From Oscillospiraceae bacterium (GTDB lineage Bacteria > Bacillota > Clostridia > Monoglobales > Monoglobaceae): 42,502 bases of DNA. Below the pieces are notes generated by a model. It did not search any database, was not told where the DNA came from, and was given only the letters and a program-made list of their open reading frames with translations. The stretch is from assembly GCA_015068655.1 (NCBI GenBank), contig SVKC01000014.1, forward strand, positions 1 to 42,502, written 5' to 3'. Position numbers and translations under genes: made by a program. Below, piece after piece: positions 6,901 through 17,187 of the stretch; position 1 is the first letter of the stretch; the number at the start of each line of letters is the position of its first letter.

Positions 6901-9900
6901 ATGATTGGAAAAAACCTTAAAAAACGACTGTTATCGGTTGGCATTGCAACGGTTCTTCTAAGTGGTGTTTTTCCGCAGGTGAGTTTTGCGGCAGCAGATG
7001 ATGCGAATACTGAAGCTGATTTCAAGGAAACAGATCGTGTTGTACATTATGCAAGAAGCACAGGTCTCGGCAGAAACCAGGCATGGGATAAAAATATGCC
7101 TTACCCACTTGAAAGTGTTCCTTCAAATGTTGGTGTTGTCATAAACACGGTGAATGATGGGAGTCACGAACATCCTGCGGAATCACACTTTACTTTGAAC
7201 AAGATTTCGGGTGGAAATGTTGTTGTTATGTATGATTTCGCCCTGGACAGAAGAATGGATGATACAGCATTTCGTCTTCTTGGCTCAAAAAAGCCTATTT
7301 TCGGAATTGTCACAAAAGGAAGAGGAATTTATCTTGAACAGCCCGGCGGAAAAAATATTTTTCTAACATCATACACTCCTGGAAGCTCCGGTATTCGGGA
7401 AACATATGTGGTAAGAGCCTTTCTGGACTTTGACGCAAAGCAGATTGAAAGAGTTCAGATAAACGGAAAAACATATGCGGTAAACAAACCTTTTTCAAGT
7501 GATGCCACCGTGGCTGATGCATTTGCCATCAGAACAAGTGAAGAAGCTGTTGGTGTTGTATCAAACCGGTGTTTGTATATTGACGGTGGATATATTCTTG
7601 ATGAGGTATTTCTATCGGGTGCAGGTGTGGTGCCTGATGATTGGGGAATAACATCAAGCGGCGGAGTTGCTTCTTTGTCGGAAGCCAACTCAGCATACCC
7701 TGAACGTTTTTACCTTACTTTTGACAGCCAAAACGGTCCCGTAACTGCTGAACGAAAGGTTAAGCGAACAAGTGGCGCTTTGACATTTGAGCTTAATACA
7801 TTGGTTGACGAAAAACGCGGTGACTTTGACTTCAGTCTTATGGATGGCGACAAGACACTCATTAAGCTTTCATCAGACGGAAAGAGCTTTTGCTATATTG
7901 ATGAAAATGGCAATGCGATTCCCTTCTATGAATTCGTAAAGAACATATGGTATAACCTGAAGGTGAAGCTCGACACAAAAACCGATACATATGACCTTTA
8001 TATGAACAACAGAATCATGCTCAAGGGTCTCAAGTTCGCAAATGCGGGTGACGCGGTTGATGCGGTGAAGATTTACAGCGGAAAAAGCAATGAGCTTCTC
8101 CATGTGGACGATGTGTTGCTTTCAAAAACAGAGGTTTATGCCGAGGATTACCCCGTTATAAGAGAAATCCCCGAAAAGAAAGAGGGCGCTCCCCTGGTTG
8201 GCGTGCAGTTCTGCCCTATGTGGGTTGAAGGAACTCACTTCGGTTGGGACTGGATTGCACAGTCTTCCGATAGACGTGAACCCGTTATTGGTTTCTATGA
8301 CGGAAACAAGCCCGAAGCTGCTGACTGGATTATAAAGCAGATGGTTGAACACGGTGCTGACTATATGAGCATTTGTACCTTCCCGCATATTAACAACAAC
8401 AATGGTTCGGATATAATATCGCAGATTAAGGACAACGACCCACGTTCAGCAGGGTTTTTGAGTGCGGTTCTCGATTCACGTTACAGCGACAAAATCAAAT
8501 ATTCACTTTTCCTTGAAGCCAACGGAATCAAAGCAGGTCAGGCATATTATGATGACTTCTTTGAAGTGGTTTGGCCTCATTACATCGAACATTACTTCAA
8601 AGACCCAAGATATTTGAAGGTTGACGGCAGACCCGTATTCGGAATTTATGCCGCTGACAATATCTTCAACGTATTCAATGATGGCAGTGGTAAGGCATCA
8701 ATTCAGAAGGGCGTAGAGAAAATGCGTCAGATGTGTATTGATGCAGGGGTTGGAAATCCCTACCTTATTGTAAACAACGGTAACTATGCGATTGATGCAA
8801 CTGTGAATGCAGGCTTTGATGCAGTTTCCAGCTATGGCTTGGGATATAATGCAACATTCACATATCAAAAAACCTATTTTGAAAGCTCACTTGAAGCGTG
8901 CAAAGCAAAGGGTGTTGACTTCATTGCATCACCTGTGCCCATGCGTGACGACAGCGGTTGGCGTCCTGAAGGTGGATACTGGCACACAGAAGAAGAATTT
9001 GATCAGTTCCTTAATTGGGTAAATGATGATTTGCTCAAGGACTATAAGCCAAGTGTCAGCCAAAAATTGTTGAATGTGTGTACCTGGGACGAATATGGTG
9101 AAGGTCATATTGTTGCTCCCACGGTAGGCCTTGGATTCCAGTATATGGATGCGGTGCGTTCTTCTTTGACAAATGGCGGCGAGCATATTGATGATATCCC
9201 CACAGATGCACAAAAGGAAAGAATCAACAAGCTTTACACAGGTGACAGAAAAATTCAGAACGTAATTTATGAAACAGCAAACATTGACAGAAAGATTTTC
9301 TATGAAGCAAGAGAAAAATCACCTGCCGAGAAGATTCCCGAAAAGGTGAAAAAGGGTTGGTATATGACCAATTCTGCAGATTCTTCCAGAGTGACGGCGG
9401 TATCGCAGGTCGCAACAATTTCATCAACACCCGAAGGCTTGGCTGTTTACCCGTCAGACACAACGCCAAGAATCGGTTTTGATATTTCTGACGGAATTGA
9501 TGCTTATGATGTTACATATGTGAAGATAAGAATGAAGAAAAATCCCACATCGGGTGGCGGCTTTATGTATTGGTCAGGCGATATGGTTTCAATGGACAAT
9601 GACAAAAAGCTGTTCTTCAATGCGGGAATCAACGACGGGAAAGAATTTGTTGATTATTATGTACCCGTGTCATCAAATATGAACTGGACAGGAAGCATTG
9701 AGCGCGTTGAGTTTATGCTCGGTCAGATTTCAGACACTTCACAGCCTTTCATTATTGAATCCATTGAGTTTTTGCAGGATGAAGAAATCACGGCAATGGA
9801 CAAGGTGATTATTGACGAGAGAATTCAGTCTCTCAATGACCCGTACATTGAGCAGGACGGCACCGTGATGATTCCCATGAGAGCGGTTATGTATATGGCA

Positions 9901-11085
9901 GGGGCTGACGAAATACTTGCATATCAGTCGGAAGGCACATATACAATCAAGGTTGGCGAAGATGTTTCGTTCCTCACCGAGGGCAGTCGAAAGGCATTGG
10001 TGAAGGGTCAGGATGTAATGATTCCCGTGGCTCCTTTCAGAAAGTCAGAGATTATCAATGACACAGTTTACATTCCTCTTGAACTTGCTGAAGCTATAAT
10101 GACAAACAAGGAATTCTCATGGGATTCTGAATTGCGTACCCTCACGATCAAGAGCCTTGAAGATGAAGAAGAGGACATTGGCAGAGAAGTAATATTCTCA
10201 ATCGACTATGATGATGAAACCTCTATGACAAACCCCAACGGTTTGACAGGCATTTCATTCAAGGACGGAAAGATGACCGCAACAACGTCAAACAATGACC
10301 CGAACTTTGCACTTCATGTAAATCTTGATGCATCGGCAATCAAGTTTGTAAACATCAAGGTCAACACACCGAGTCCTGTGCAGTTTAAGTTCTACTTCAT
10401 AAAGAACACAGACACACGTTGGGGTGAAACCAAGGGTACAGCCATTGTCACAACGAAGGCGGGTAACAACTCTCTTATGTTTGACACTTCTATGATTGGA
10501 ACCTGGTCGGATACGATTACAGTCTTCAGAATTGACCCTGCCACGGCAACGGGTGCAACCTTCACTATGGATCAGGTTGTGTTCTACGGTGACGAGGTTG
10601 CGACAGCTGCACAGAGCGGTGAGGATATGTCAAGTTGTGTAACAGTTTCAGACAAGGCTTATGAATGGAAGTTCAACAAAAACACAAGATTTGACGGCTG
10701 GGAATTCAGCAAGGCATGGGGTAATGTTGAAGCAAAGGATGGCAGACTTGGTGCAGTAATCACAGGCTTCAATCCTACTTTTGCCAACATCAGAAATATT
10801 GATGTTGACACGCAGTCCATCGGAAAGATTGTATTGAAATATGCAAACAAGACGAATTCCAGAAAGCTTAAGGTTTATTTCCTGACAGACAAGGACAAGG
10901 ATATAAGCGAAAGCAAGTGCTTTGTACTTGATGTTGTTCCTATGAGTGAAAGCAGTAATGAATATGTAATTGAAACGAACGGCAATGAGAATTGGTCGGG
11001 CGTTTTGAAAAAGCTGGTTATCGTTCCCGAAGCCGGTGCTATGGGCAGCATATCGGTTGATAACATCAGCCTGATGATGAATTAG
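6901..11085 (+). CDS. Giant secreted GH99/WbsX-like glycosidase with stalk domain
   Basis: 1394 residues with a signal peptide (LLSVGIATVLLSGVFPQVSFA). Order of parts: beta-rich N-terminal domains including a concanavalin-like module near 265-405; a GH99/WbsX-like TIM barrel near 429-766 (VGVQFCPMWVEGTHFGWDW, then VDGRPVFGIYA); a CBM-like beta-domain near 810-955; a copper-amine-oxidase-N-like stalk domain near 967-1085 (MIPMRAVMYMAGAD); and two further beta-sandwiches. The barrel ends with TWDEYGEGHIVAPT, so Glu731 and Glu734 keep the ExxE arrangement that GH99 endo-alpha-mannosidases use. WbsX-like barrels are often annotated as glycosyltransferases, but export and the ExxE pair favour a glycan hydrolase. 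Probable endo-acting mannosidase at the cell surface; specificity is inference. Paralogous to the product at 21489. Confidence 0.8.
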   Translation: MIGKNLKKRLLSVGIATVLLSGVFPQVSFAAADDANTEADFKETDRVVHYARSTGLGRNQAWDKNMPYPLESVPSNVGVVINTVNDGSHEHPAESHFTLNKISGGNVVVMYDFALDRRMDDTAFRLLGSKKPIFGIVTKGRGIYLEQPGGKNIFLTSYTPGSSGIRETYVVRAFLDFDAKQIERVQINGKTYAVNKPFSSDATVADAFAIRTSEEAVGVVSNRCLYIDGGYILDEVFLSGAGVVPDDWGITSSGGVASLSEANSAYPERFYLTFDSQNGPVTAERKVKRTSGALTFELNTLVDEKRGDFDFSLMDGDKTLIKLSSDGKSFCYIDENGNAIPFYEFVKNIWYNLKVKLDTKTDTYDLYMNNRIMLKGLKFANAGDAVDAVKIYSGKSNELLHVDDVLLSKTEVYAEDYPVIREIPEKKEGAPLVGVQFCPMWVEGTHFGWDWIAQSSDRREPVIGFYDGNKPEAADWIIKQMVEHGADYMSICTFPHINNNNGSDIISQIKDNDPRSAGFLSAVLDSRYSDKIKYSLFLEANGIKAGQAYYDDFFEVVWPHYIEHYFKDPRYLKVDGRPVFGIYAADNIFNVFNDGSGKASIQKGVEKMRQMCIDAGVGNPYLIVNNGNYAIDATVNAGFDAVSSYGLGYNATFTYQKTYFESSLEACKAKGVDFIASPVPMRDDSGWRPEGGYWHTEEEFDQFLNWVNDDLLKDYKPSVSQKLLNVCTWDEYGEGHIVAPTVGLGFQYMDAVRSSLTNGGEHIDDIPTDAQKERINKLYTGDRKIQNVIYETANIDRKIFYEAREKSPAEKIPEKVKKGWYMTNSADSSRVTAVSQVATISSTPEGLAVYPSDTTPRIGFDISDGIDAYDVTYVKIRMKKNPTSGGGFMYWSGDMVSMDNDKKLFFNAGINDGKEFVDYYVPVSSNMNWTGSIERVEFMLGQISDTSQPFIIESIEFLQDEEITAMDKVIIDERIQSLNDPYIEQDGTVMIPMRAVMYMAGADEILAYQSEGTYTIKVGEDVSFLTEGSRKALVKGQDVMIPVAPFRKSEIINDTVYIPLELAEAIMTNKEFSWDSELRTLTIKSLEDEEEDIGREVIFSIDYDDETSMTNPNGLTGISFKDGKMTATTSNNDPNFALHVNLDASAIKFVNIKVNTPSPVQFKFYFIKNTDTRWGETKGTAIVTTKAGNNSLMFDTSMIGTWSDTITVFRIDPATATGATFTMDQVVFYGDEVATAAQSGEDMSSCVTVSDKAYEWKFNKNTRFDGWEFSKAWGNVEAKDGRLGAVITGFNPTFANIRNIDVDTQSIGKIVLKYANKTNSRKLKVYFLTDKDKDISESKCFVLDVVPMSESSNEYVIETNGNENWSGVLKKLVIVPEAGAMGSISVDNISLMMN

Positions 11086-11099
11086 AAGGAGGAATCATT

Positions 11100-12866
11100 G
11101 TGAAGAATAGATTAATTAGTTGTTTGATTGTTTTGGCAATTGTTCTGTTGCAATGCGGTATGTGTGTGTTTGCATCTGATGACCTCAGCTCCAATGTGGA
11201 AATTACGGGTGACAAGATGCGCATATACGGCAATTTGACAAGCAGAGAGGAAAACGAGGTATTGCTTCGTGTTATGAGGGTTGATGATGAAGCTGACCTT
11301 GATGCCAAAACAATATATATTGAACAGAAAAGTACGGAAACTAACGGTTATTATGAATTTGAAGTAACTCTTGAAGATGTGGCTCCTGAACCTTTGCCCA
11401 CAACACTTGACGGTTTTGAACCCACAAAGTATGTTTACAGTGTTGGTATACTGGATGGAACTTCGGATTATGACAGTGACGAAATCGAATTTTACGGTGA
11501 AAACTATCAAAATCTGGTAATGAAACTCATAAACGAAGCAAAATCTGCATTGAAGTCGGGCAGTACATCGGAGCTTGATGCGGCGGAAGATATAAAGAAT
11601 GTTCTTGATGAAGCATATTCATGTCTGTATCTTGGTGCACAGGGCTATGAAGATTACCTTGAAAACGCAACAGATATTGAAACTGTTATGAAGTATGTTG
11701 CAAACCAGCCCAAGGTTGAAGCTCTTTCGGATTTGAAGAATCAGCTGAACGAAGCGGCAATGGTTACAATGCTTAAAGACAAGAAGAATGATGCAGAGGG
11801 CGTAAAGCAGATGATTGAAAACGAAGAATATCGTAAGGCTCTTGGTATCAATGATACTACTGCACTCATTACATATGAAGACTTCTACAATCTCTGCGGT
11901 GACAAGATGGCTCTGGGCTATGCACAGTCAGACTTTAATTCTATTGAAGAATCTACCGAAGCGTTTGAATTTGCAGTAATTTCTGAATCACTAAAAGAAT
12001 GTGTAACTGCTTCACAGGTAAGAACCCTTTTGACCACAAACCAGGGTATACTTAAAATTGATGTGGACAGCTATGAGCTGACAAATTCCGAATTATTGAA
12101 GCTCTCAGGACTCGTTCTCGAGGCGGAGCTCGGAGAGATAAAAGAAAAAATTCTTGATATTATTGCAGACAGAAAAAGTAACAACAGCAGCAACAATGGC
12201 GGCGGAAGTGGCGGCAATAAAGGCGGCGGAAGCGGCGGCTCAATGATTGGATTTGTACCTCCTTCAGCTGTTGAAAAGCCAACAACTGTTCCTGAAAAGA
12301 CATCTGTTGATTTCAAGGATATAGCAGGTTTTGAATGGGCTGAAGAAAGCATCAAGGAACTTGCGGAAAAAGCTATTGTGAACGGAAAAGGCGAAAATCG
12401 CTTCGAACCGTCAGCAAACGTAACCCGTGAAGAATTCCTGAAAATGCTTGTTCTTGCTCTTGAAATCACAACAGACAAGAATGCAATTTCGGCGTTCGCT
12501 GATGTAAAGGCTTCGGAATGGTATGCTGAATACGTTAATACAGCATTCAGCTGTAAAATCGTAAACGGTATTTCGGCTGACAGATTCGGTATTGGTGAGT
12601 CAATAAAGCGTGAAGATGCGGCGATAATTGCATATCGTGCTCTCGACAGCCTTGCACTGCTTAATCAGGAAGTTGAGTTTGAATGTGAATTCACCGACAT
12701 AGACAGTATTTCAGAGTATGCATATTCAGCTATTGCGTTTATGGAAAACAATCAGCTTATAAACGGCTACGAAGACGGAAGTTTCAAGGCTCAGGGAACA
12801 ATCACAAGAGCTGAAGCGGCTGTTCTGATAAAGAGAATTATAGATTTTTCAAATCGAGTTCTGTAA
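11100..12866 (+). CDS. Secreted SLH-anchored surface protein
   Basis: 588 residues, GTG start at 11100 after AAGGAGG, with a signal peptide (LISCLIVLAIVLLQCGMCVFA). The N-terminal ~110 residues are a beta-sandwich resembling modules in the 21489 and 27606 products (pattern: YG, AD-LD, YI-Q, NG-Y). Next come a helical domain to about residue 355 and a Gly/Ser/Asn-rich linker (about 360-381). Three SLH domains follow at about 404-455, 465-520 and 527-580, with DFKDI, TREEFLKMLV, AFADV, FTDID and TRAEAAVLIKRI. SLH triplets bind secondary cell-wall polymers, so this protein is wall-attached and may tether or scaffold the other secreted proteins of the operon through its N-terminal module. No enzymatic motif is seen. 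Confidence 0.85.
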   Translation: MKNRLISCLIVLAIVLLQCGMCVFASDDLSSNVEITGDKMRIYGNLTSREENEVLLRVMRVDDEADLDAKTIYIEQKSTETNGYYEFEVTLEDVAPEPLPTTLDGFEPTKYVYSVGILDGTSDYDSDEIEFYGENYQNLVMKLINEAKSALKSGSTSELDAAEDIKNVLDEAYSCLYLGAQGYEDYLENATDIETVMKYVANQPKVEALSDLKNQLNEAAMVTMLKDKKNDAEGVKQMIENEEYRKALGINDTTALITYEDFYNLCGDKMALGYAQSDFNSIEESTEAFEFAVISESLKECVTASQVRTLLTTNQGILKIDVDSYELTNSELLKLSGLVLEAELGEIKEKILDIIADRKSNNSSNNGGGSGGNKGGGSGGSMIGFVPPSAVEKPTTVPEKTSVDFKDIAGFEWAEESIKELAEKAIVNGKGENRFEPSANVTREEFLKMLVLALEITTDKNAISAFADVKASEWYAEYVNTAFSCKIVNGISADRFGIGESIKREDAAIIAYRALDSLALLNQEVEFECEFTDIDSISEYAYSAIAFMENNQLINGYEDGSFKAQGTITRAEAAVLIKRIIDFSNRVL

Positions 12867-12880
12867 GGAGGGGGTAAGAT

Positions 12881-15589
12881 ATGACAAACCGAAAAAACAG
12901 AATTTTATGTTTGATATTGACAGTAATAATGCTTCTGTCCGGGACGTTCACATCTGTTCTTGCCTATGAAGACCATATGTATTCGGACACGGAGCTTCGG
13001 GATTATTCGCAGGAGCTGGCAATATTCAGGGGGATCGGACTTTTTGATGTGAGTCGGGATGTTCATGGCATTGTGACCAGAGCGGAATTCGTTTCCATGT
13101 TCAACAGCTTTTTCGTGCACAGTGAACTTGCAAAAGTATTAGGACAAAAAGGCTTGTTCACCGATGTGAAAAGCGAAAATGCGGCAGACATTGAATTTGC
13201 GGTAAATAACGGCTATATCGGGGCTGAAAATAATGGCAAGTTCAATCCCGACGGAGGCATTACGTTGAATGTTGCAATGGAGGCGCTTGTTGCAGGACTT
13301 GGTTATAAATACGTAGCTGAACAGGAGTATCAAGGCGACAATCCATACTGGACCATGGCGGCAAAGTTGAACCTTTTTGATGACGTTGAAATCAAGGATG
13401 AACGATATCCTCTTACCTACGGTGAAGTGCTTGTGCTTTTTGAAAATGCTCTTTCGGTTGACATGATGTTTGCTAATCACACATCAGAAGGTGTGTCATT
13501 CTACGTTGCGGAAGGCAATAATGTAATGCGAAGTATTCACAAATGCACAGAGTATAAAGGTATTGTAACAGCAACAACTCTCTCTGATTTATATGGTGGC
13601 GAAGCGGTTGTTGACGGTTATGTGAAAATTGATGAAAAAGTGTATGCTTATGACGTGGACACAACCGAGCTTCTGGGCAAAGCGGTTAAGTATTTTGTGA
13701 AACAGGTCGGCTCGGAAAGCAAGCTTGTTTATGCTTGTGAGGATTATGACAGAAATTCAGACCTTATCGTAAACAGTGATGATTTGCAGAGCTACGAATC
13801 AAGAACTTACAGATATTATGATGAAAATGACAAGACCGAAACCATTACTTTAAAACCCGGTTGCAGTATCATCTATAACGGGCGTTCCAATGCATCGGCT
13901 CTTATAAGTGAGAGCTTTGATATGCTCCCCGAGGATGGTTCGATCAGATTCCTTGATAACAATAAGGACAGAGTATATGACGTTGTGTTCATAGAGGATT
14001 ATGATACTTTTGTTGCAGGGATTGTTGATTCAACAGCTATGACGGTATATGATGCCAACGACAACATAAGAAGATTTAATTTCAGCACACTTTTTGAAAA
14101 GGGTAATTTGATTTTGACAACCGAAACAGGAAAGGCAGCTGAATTCAAGGCAATAAAAGCCGGAAGTATTGTCAGCATCGCCATGAGTGCCGACGGTGAA
14201 TATTGCAGAGTTATTGTTTGCAACACAAAAATTAAGGGTGAAGTAAAAAGTGTGGGGAAAGACGAAATTAAACTGGACGGCATTGATTACAAGGTGAATC
14301 TAAACACCTGCCCCACAGTTACGACACGTCCCGGAGAAACAATAACGGCATATTTTGATATGAACGGGAAGATAGCAAATTATGAAATCAGTCCCCGTGA
14401 TGCAGAGGTTGTTTATCTTATTAATGCAGATATAATCACAAAAGCCTTTACAACAGACCTTAAAATGAGAGTTTGCAATTCATCGGGCGGTGTTGAAGTT
14501 CTTTTGTGTGACGACAAGGTATACGTAAATGATGTGAGAAAAGATATTACTGATGTTCTTGCGATACTCAAATCCGGCGGAACAACGGTGCAACCCGGAC
14601 TGATGACAGTTGCACGAAACACAGAAGGCTTGGTGAACCGAATCTATACTGTTCACACAGGAACGGCTGAAACTTGTCATGAGGAAGCAATTATGCAAAA
14701 CACAAAACTTGAGTCAAATTATAAGTATATGAGCTCCACACGTTCATTCCGTGATTATAAGACTATTCTCAGTACATCCTGCAAGGTTTTTCTTGTACCT
14801 GAAAATCCTCAAAATGCGGCGGATGAAGAATTCTCTGTCGCTTCTTCCACAGTGTTTGAAAACGACAAGGCATACAATGTGACAACATATATTACGGGCG
14901 GCAAGGGGCTTCTTTCTACATATGCTGTGGCTGACAGCACATTGAGAATGAGCACAAGTATCTTTATTGTGAACGGTGTCAGTGAAACACTGAATGCAGA
15001 TGGTGAAGTTTATACAAGCATAAAAGGCTTCTTTGGCTCAGCCTCCGAAGGAGAAATATGCGTTTATGATAATGCGGTTGATGTTGAAAGCGTTCCTGCA
15101 CATTCCACCACAGTTTCGGGAAAGCGTTTTTCTGTAACCCCAGGTGATGTTATACATTATCAACGTAAGACAGAGGGCGGTAAGACCAAAGTTACGGCAA
15201 TACAGATGCTTTATGATATCGAGTCAGATCTTTATCTTGGCAGAAATCCCCAGAATGCTGATGCAAATGCCGGCGGAAACTGGTATATGGGTGATGTTTG
15301 GATTGTGGATTCCGGATATGCAGGAATTGTAATGAATGGTGGTCAGGAACTGATTTCACAGACACCAATCGGATCGTCATTTGACCCAGTGACCGCAGAA
15401 AATTACAGACTTGAGCGTGTATCATCGGGTACAATATATAGATTTGAAAATGGTCGGGTAAGTTCACAGGTTCTTGCTGGAAAGCCTTATGCGGATATTG
15501 TGGACTATCAGACCTCAAAGAACAATTATTCCAAAGTGTTTGTTTATACAAATGCGGGTAACACACATACTTGTTATATAGTAAATTAA
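12881..15589 (+). CDS. Large secreted SLH-domain protein
   Basis: 902 residues, ATG at 12881 after GGAGGGGG, with a signal peptide (ILCLILTVIMLLSGTFTSVLA). The first ~200 residues are SLH-like: VTRAEFVSMFNSF, LFTDVKSENAADIEFAVNNG and a third, degenerate copy around DNPYWTMAAKLNLFDDV. The remaining ~700 residues are beta-rich with repeated short strands and no catalytic motif that I recognise; this looks like an S-layer or wall-associated structural protein. N-terminal SLH followed by a long beta domain is common in clostridial surface proteins. It lies between the other SLH gene and the solute-binding lipoprotein, so it is probably expressed with the transporter. Its role in glycan capture is inferred only from position. 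Confidence 0.8.
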   Translation: MTNRKNRILCLILTVIMLLSGTFTSVLAYEDHMYSDTELRDYSQELAIFRGIGLFDVSRDVHGIVTRAEFVSMFNSFFVHSELAKVLGQKGLFTDVKSENAADIEFAVNNGYIGAENNGKFNPDGGITLNVAMEALVAGLGYKYVAEQEYQGDNPYWTMAAKLNLFDDVEIKDERYPLTYGEVLVLFENALSVDMMFANHTSEGVSFYVAEGNNVMRSIHKCTEYKGIVTATTLSDLYGGEAVVDGYVKIDEKVYAYDVDTTELLGKAVKYFVKQVGSESKLVYACEDYDRNSDLIVNSDDLQSYESRTYRYYDENDKTETITLKPGCSIIYNGRSNASALISESFDMLPEDGSIRFLDNNKDRVYDVVFIEDYDTFVAGIVDSTAMTVYDANDNIRRFNFSTLFEKGNLILTTETGKAAEFKAIKAGSIVSIAMSADGEYCRVIVCNTKIKGEVKSVGKDEIKLDGIDYKVNLNTCPTVTTRPGETITAYFDMNGKIANYEISPRDAEVVYLINADIITKAFTTDLKMRVCNSSGGVEVLLCDDKVYVNDVRKDITDVLAILKSGGTTVQPGLMTVARNTEGLVNRIYTVHTGTAETCHEEAIMQNTKLESNYKYMSSTRSFRDYKTILSTSCKVFLVPENPQNAADEEFSVASSTVFENDKAYNVTTYITGGKGLLSTYAVADSTLRMSTSIFIVNGVSETLNADGEVYTSIKGFFGSASEGEICVYDNAVDVESVPAHSTTVSGKRFSVTPGDVIHYQRKTEGGKTKVTAIQMLYDIESDLYLGRNPQNADANAGGNWYMGDVWIVDSGYAGIVMNGGQELISQTPIGSSFDPVTAENYRLERVSSGTIYRFENGRVSSQVLAGKPYADIVDYQTSKNNYSKVFVYTNAGNTHTCYIVN

Positions 15590-15618
15590 TTAATAATTAT
15601 ATAAAAGGAGTTGCAGTT

Positions 15619-17073
15619 ATGAAAAGAAATTTATTAAAGTTTATTGCATTCTGTATTGTAATGTGCATCGCTTCGGCATTGCTTGTGGGATGCGGAAATT
15701 CAAAAGAGGCTACGGACACACTTGTATGGTATATGAGAAAGCCCGTGGACAATATGAGTTCATATGACCTGGTTTTGGAAGAAGCAAATAAGATTATCGA
15801 AAAAGAAATTGGTGCAAAGCTTGAAATCCGTTTCATTGAAAGTGGTATGTATGACCAGAAGCTTAATGTGATGGTATCTTCAGGTGAAAAATTTGATATG
15901 TGTCAGCTCCCCAGAGGAACAACACTTGTTAACTATGTAAAAGATGGTGCCTTCATTCCTGTAGACGACCTTCTCCAAAAATATGGTCAGGATATTCTTG
16001 CACAGCAGGAATCTTCGGTGAAGGGTCAAGGTAAATATAATGGAAAAACCTATGGTGTTGAAGGTCACAGCGCGCGTTCTGTCAGCAGATCTTTTGTATT
16101 CAAAAAGGATCTTGTGGAAAAATATGGATTTGATTATCTGAGCGTGAAAAGACTTGCAGACTTGGAGACTTATCTCAAAACAATCAAAGAAAATGAACCC
16201 GGAATCATCCCTATGCATCATGGTGTGGTTGATGTTGTAAATGAAAACTGGACAGAATCATCGGTTAAGGGTATTGTGTTTGATGAAGTTAAGCAGGAAT
16301 TTGTTATGAAATATGACCATGAGGAAGTTGTTGCTGAAGCTCGTACAAAGAATGATTTTTATAAAAAAGGCTACATAGCAAGTGATGCAATTTCAAGAAC
16401 AGATGAAATGAGCGAGAAAAAATCAGGACAGTATGCTGTATTGGGTAACAACGGATATTATTCTGAAGATGGTTCAAAGTCATCATCAGTATATGGTTAT
16501 CCCTGTGTTGAAACCTATGCAGGCAATACAAGAATCAACTTTGGCATTGCCGGCGGTGTTGGAATCAGTGCAACATCTGACAAGCCTGAAAAGTGTATGC
16601 AGCTTTTGAATCTTATCTGGAAGGATGATTATCTTCTTAACACACTTGCATACGGCGTTGAAGGTGTAAACTATACCGTTAATGAGGAAAGAACTGCAGA
16701 AATTGGTTCAAAATCAATTAATGTAAAGAGCGGTTCAGAACAAACTTGGGCAATCTGGCACAACTGGCTTGGTCCTTTGTTCAATCAATGGGATAGTTCA
16801 TGGAACACAGTTGATGTTCTTAACAACATAAAGGAAAATAATGAAAATGCCAAGGTATCAGGAGCATCAGGCTTTGTGTTTGAGGATGATGCATTGAAGG
16901 CGGAAATTGCAAAAGTAACTGCAACCTATGGAACTGTATCTCAGGTATTTGATTTTGGATGCATGGATAATTTTGACAAGTATCTTGCTGAAACACGTGA
17001 AGAAATGAAAAAATCAGGTGTATATACGATCATTGATGAAATGAATAGACAGTATAAGGCATGGAAAAAATAA
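15619..17073 (+). CDS. Sugar ABC transporter solute-binding lipoprotein (CUT1, LplA-like)
   Basis: 484 residues from ATG 15619, preceded by AAAAGGAG; an in-frame upstream ATG at 15571 overlaps the previous gene and would bury the signal peptide. The N-terminus is a lipoprotein signal with lipobox LLVGC (Cys25). The mature part matches large family-1 extracellular solute-binding proteins of the LplA/YtcQ type: DTLVWYMRKPVDN, NVMVSSGEKFDM, KYNGKTYGVEG and, near the end, the conserved run GVEGVNYTVN. It captures an oligosaccharide outside the membrane and hands it to the two permeases downstream. The ATPase is not in the window; CUT1 systems often share an MsmX-type ATPase encoded elsewhere. Substrate is inferred to be a uronate/mannose-containing oligosaccharide from the neighbours. 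Confidence 0.9.
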   Translation: MKRNLLKFIAFCIVMCIASALLVGCGNSKEATDTLVWYMRKPVDNMSSYDLVLEEANKIIEKEIGAKLEIRFIESGMYDQKLNVMVSSGEKFDMCQLPRGTTLVNYVKDGAFIPVDDLLQKYGQDILAQQESSVKGQGKYNGKTYGVEGHSARSVSRSFVFKKDLVEKYGFDYLSVKRLADLETYLKTIKENEPGIIPMHHGVVDVVNENWTESSVKGIVFDEVKQEFVMKYDHEEVVAEARTKNDFYKKGYIASDAISRTDEMSEKKSGQYAVLGNNGYYSEDGSKSSSVYGYPCVETYAGNTRINFGIAGGVGISATSDKPEKCMQLLNLIWKDDYLLNTLAYGVEGVNYTVNEERTAEIGSKSINVKSGSEQTWAIWHNWLGPLFNQWDSSWNTVDVLNNIKENNENAKVSGASGFVFEDDALKAEIAKVTATYGTVSQVFDFGCMDNFDKYLAETREEMKKSGVYTIIDEMNRQYKAWKK

Positions 17074-17187
17074 CAGGGGTGGATAATTATGTAAAAAAAA
17101 ACGGAAACTGATATTCAGGGACGTTCAAACAGAATTACAGTCAGTACACGTGCGAAACGTTTCCGAAAAAGTCTTCCACTAACCATT
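17074..17187 (+). other. Start-stop (ATG-TAA) ahead of the permease reading frame
   Basis: AGGGGTGG (17075-17082) is a good ribosome-binding site six bases before ATG 17089, but the next codon is TAA (17092-17094). Downstream, the same frame stays open and encodes KKTETDIQGRSNRITVSTR and on into the permease, as expected for the cytoplasmic N-terminus of an LplB-type protein. A single A-to-T change from AAA would explain it. Alternatively, a GTG at 17079 would be joined to the permease frame by removing one A from the A9 run at 17093-17101, but that GTG lacks a spaced ribosome-binding site. Confidence 0.75.

Noticed and set aside
6901-11085. Glycosyltransferase function for the WbsX-like barrel
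   Set aside because: The protein is exported, multidomain, next to uptake genes, and keeps the GH99 ExxE pair; a biosynthetic transferase would be cytoplasmic and near polysaccharide export genes.
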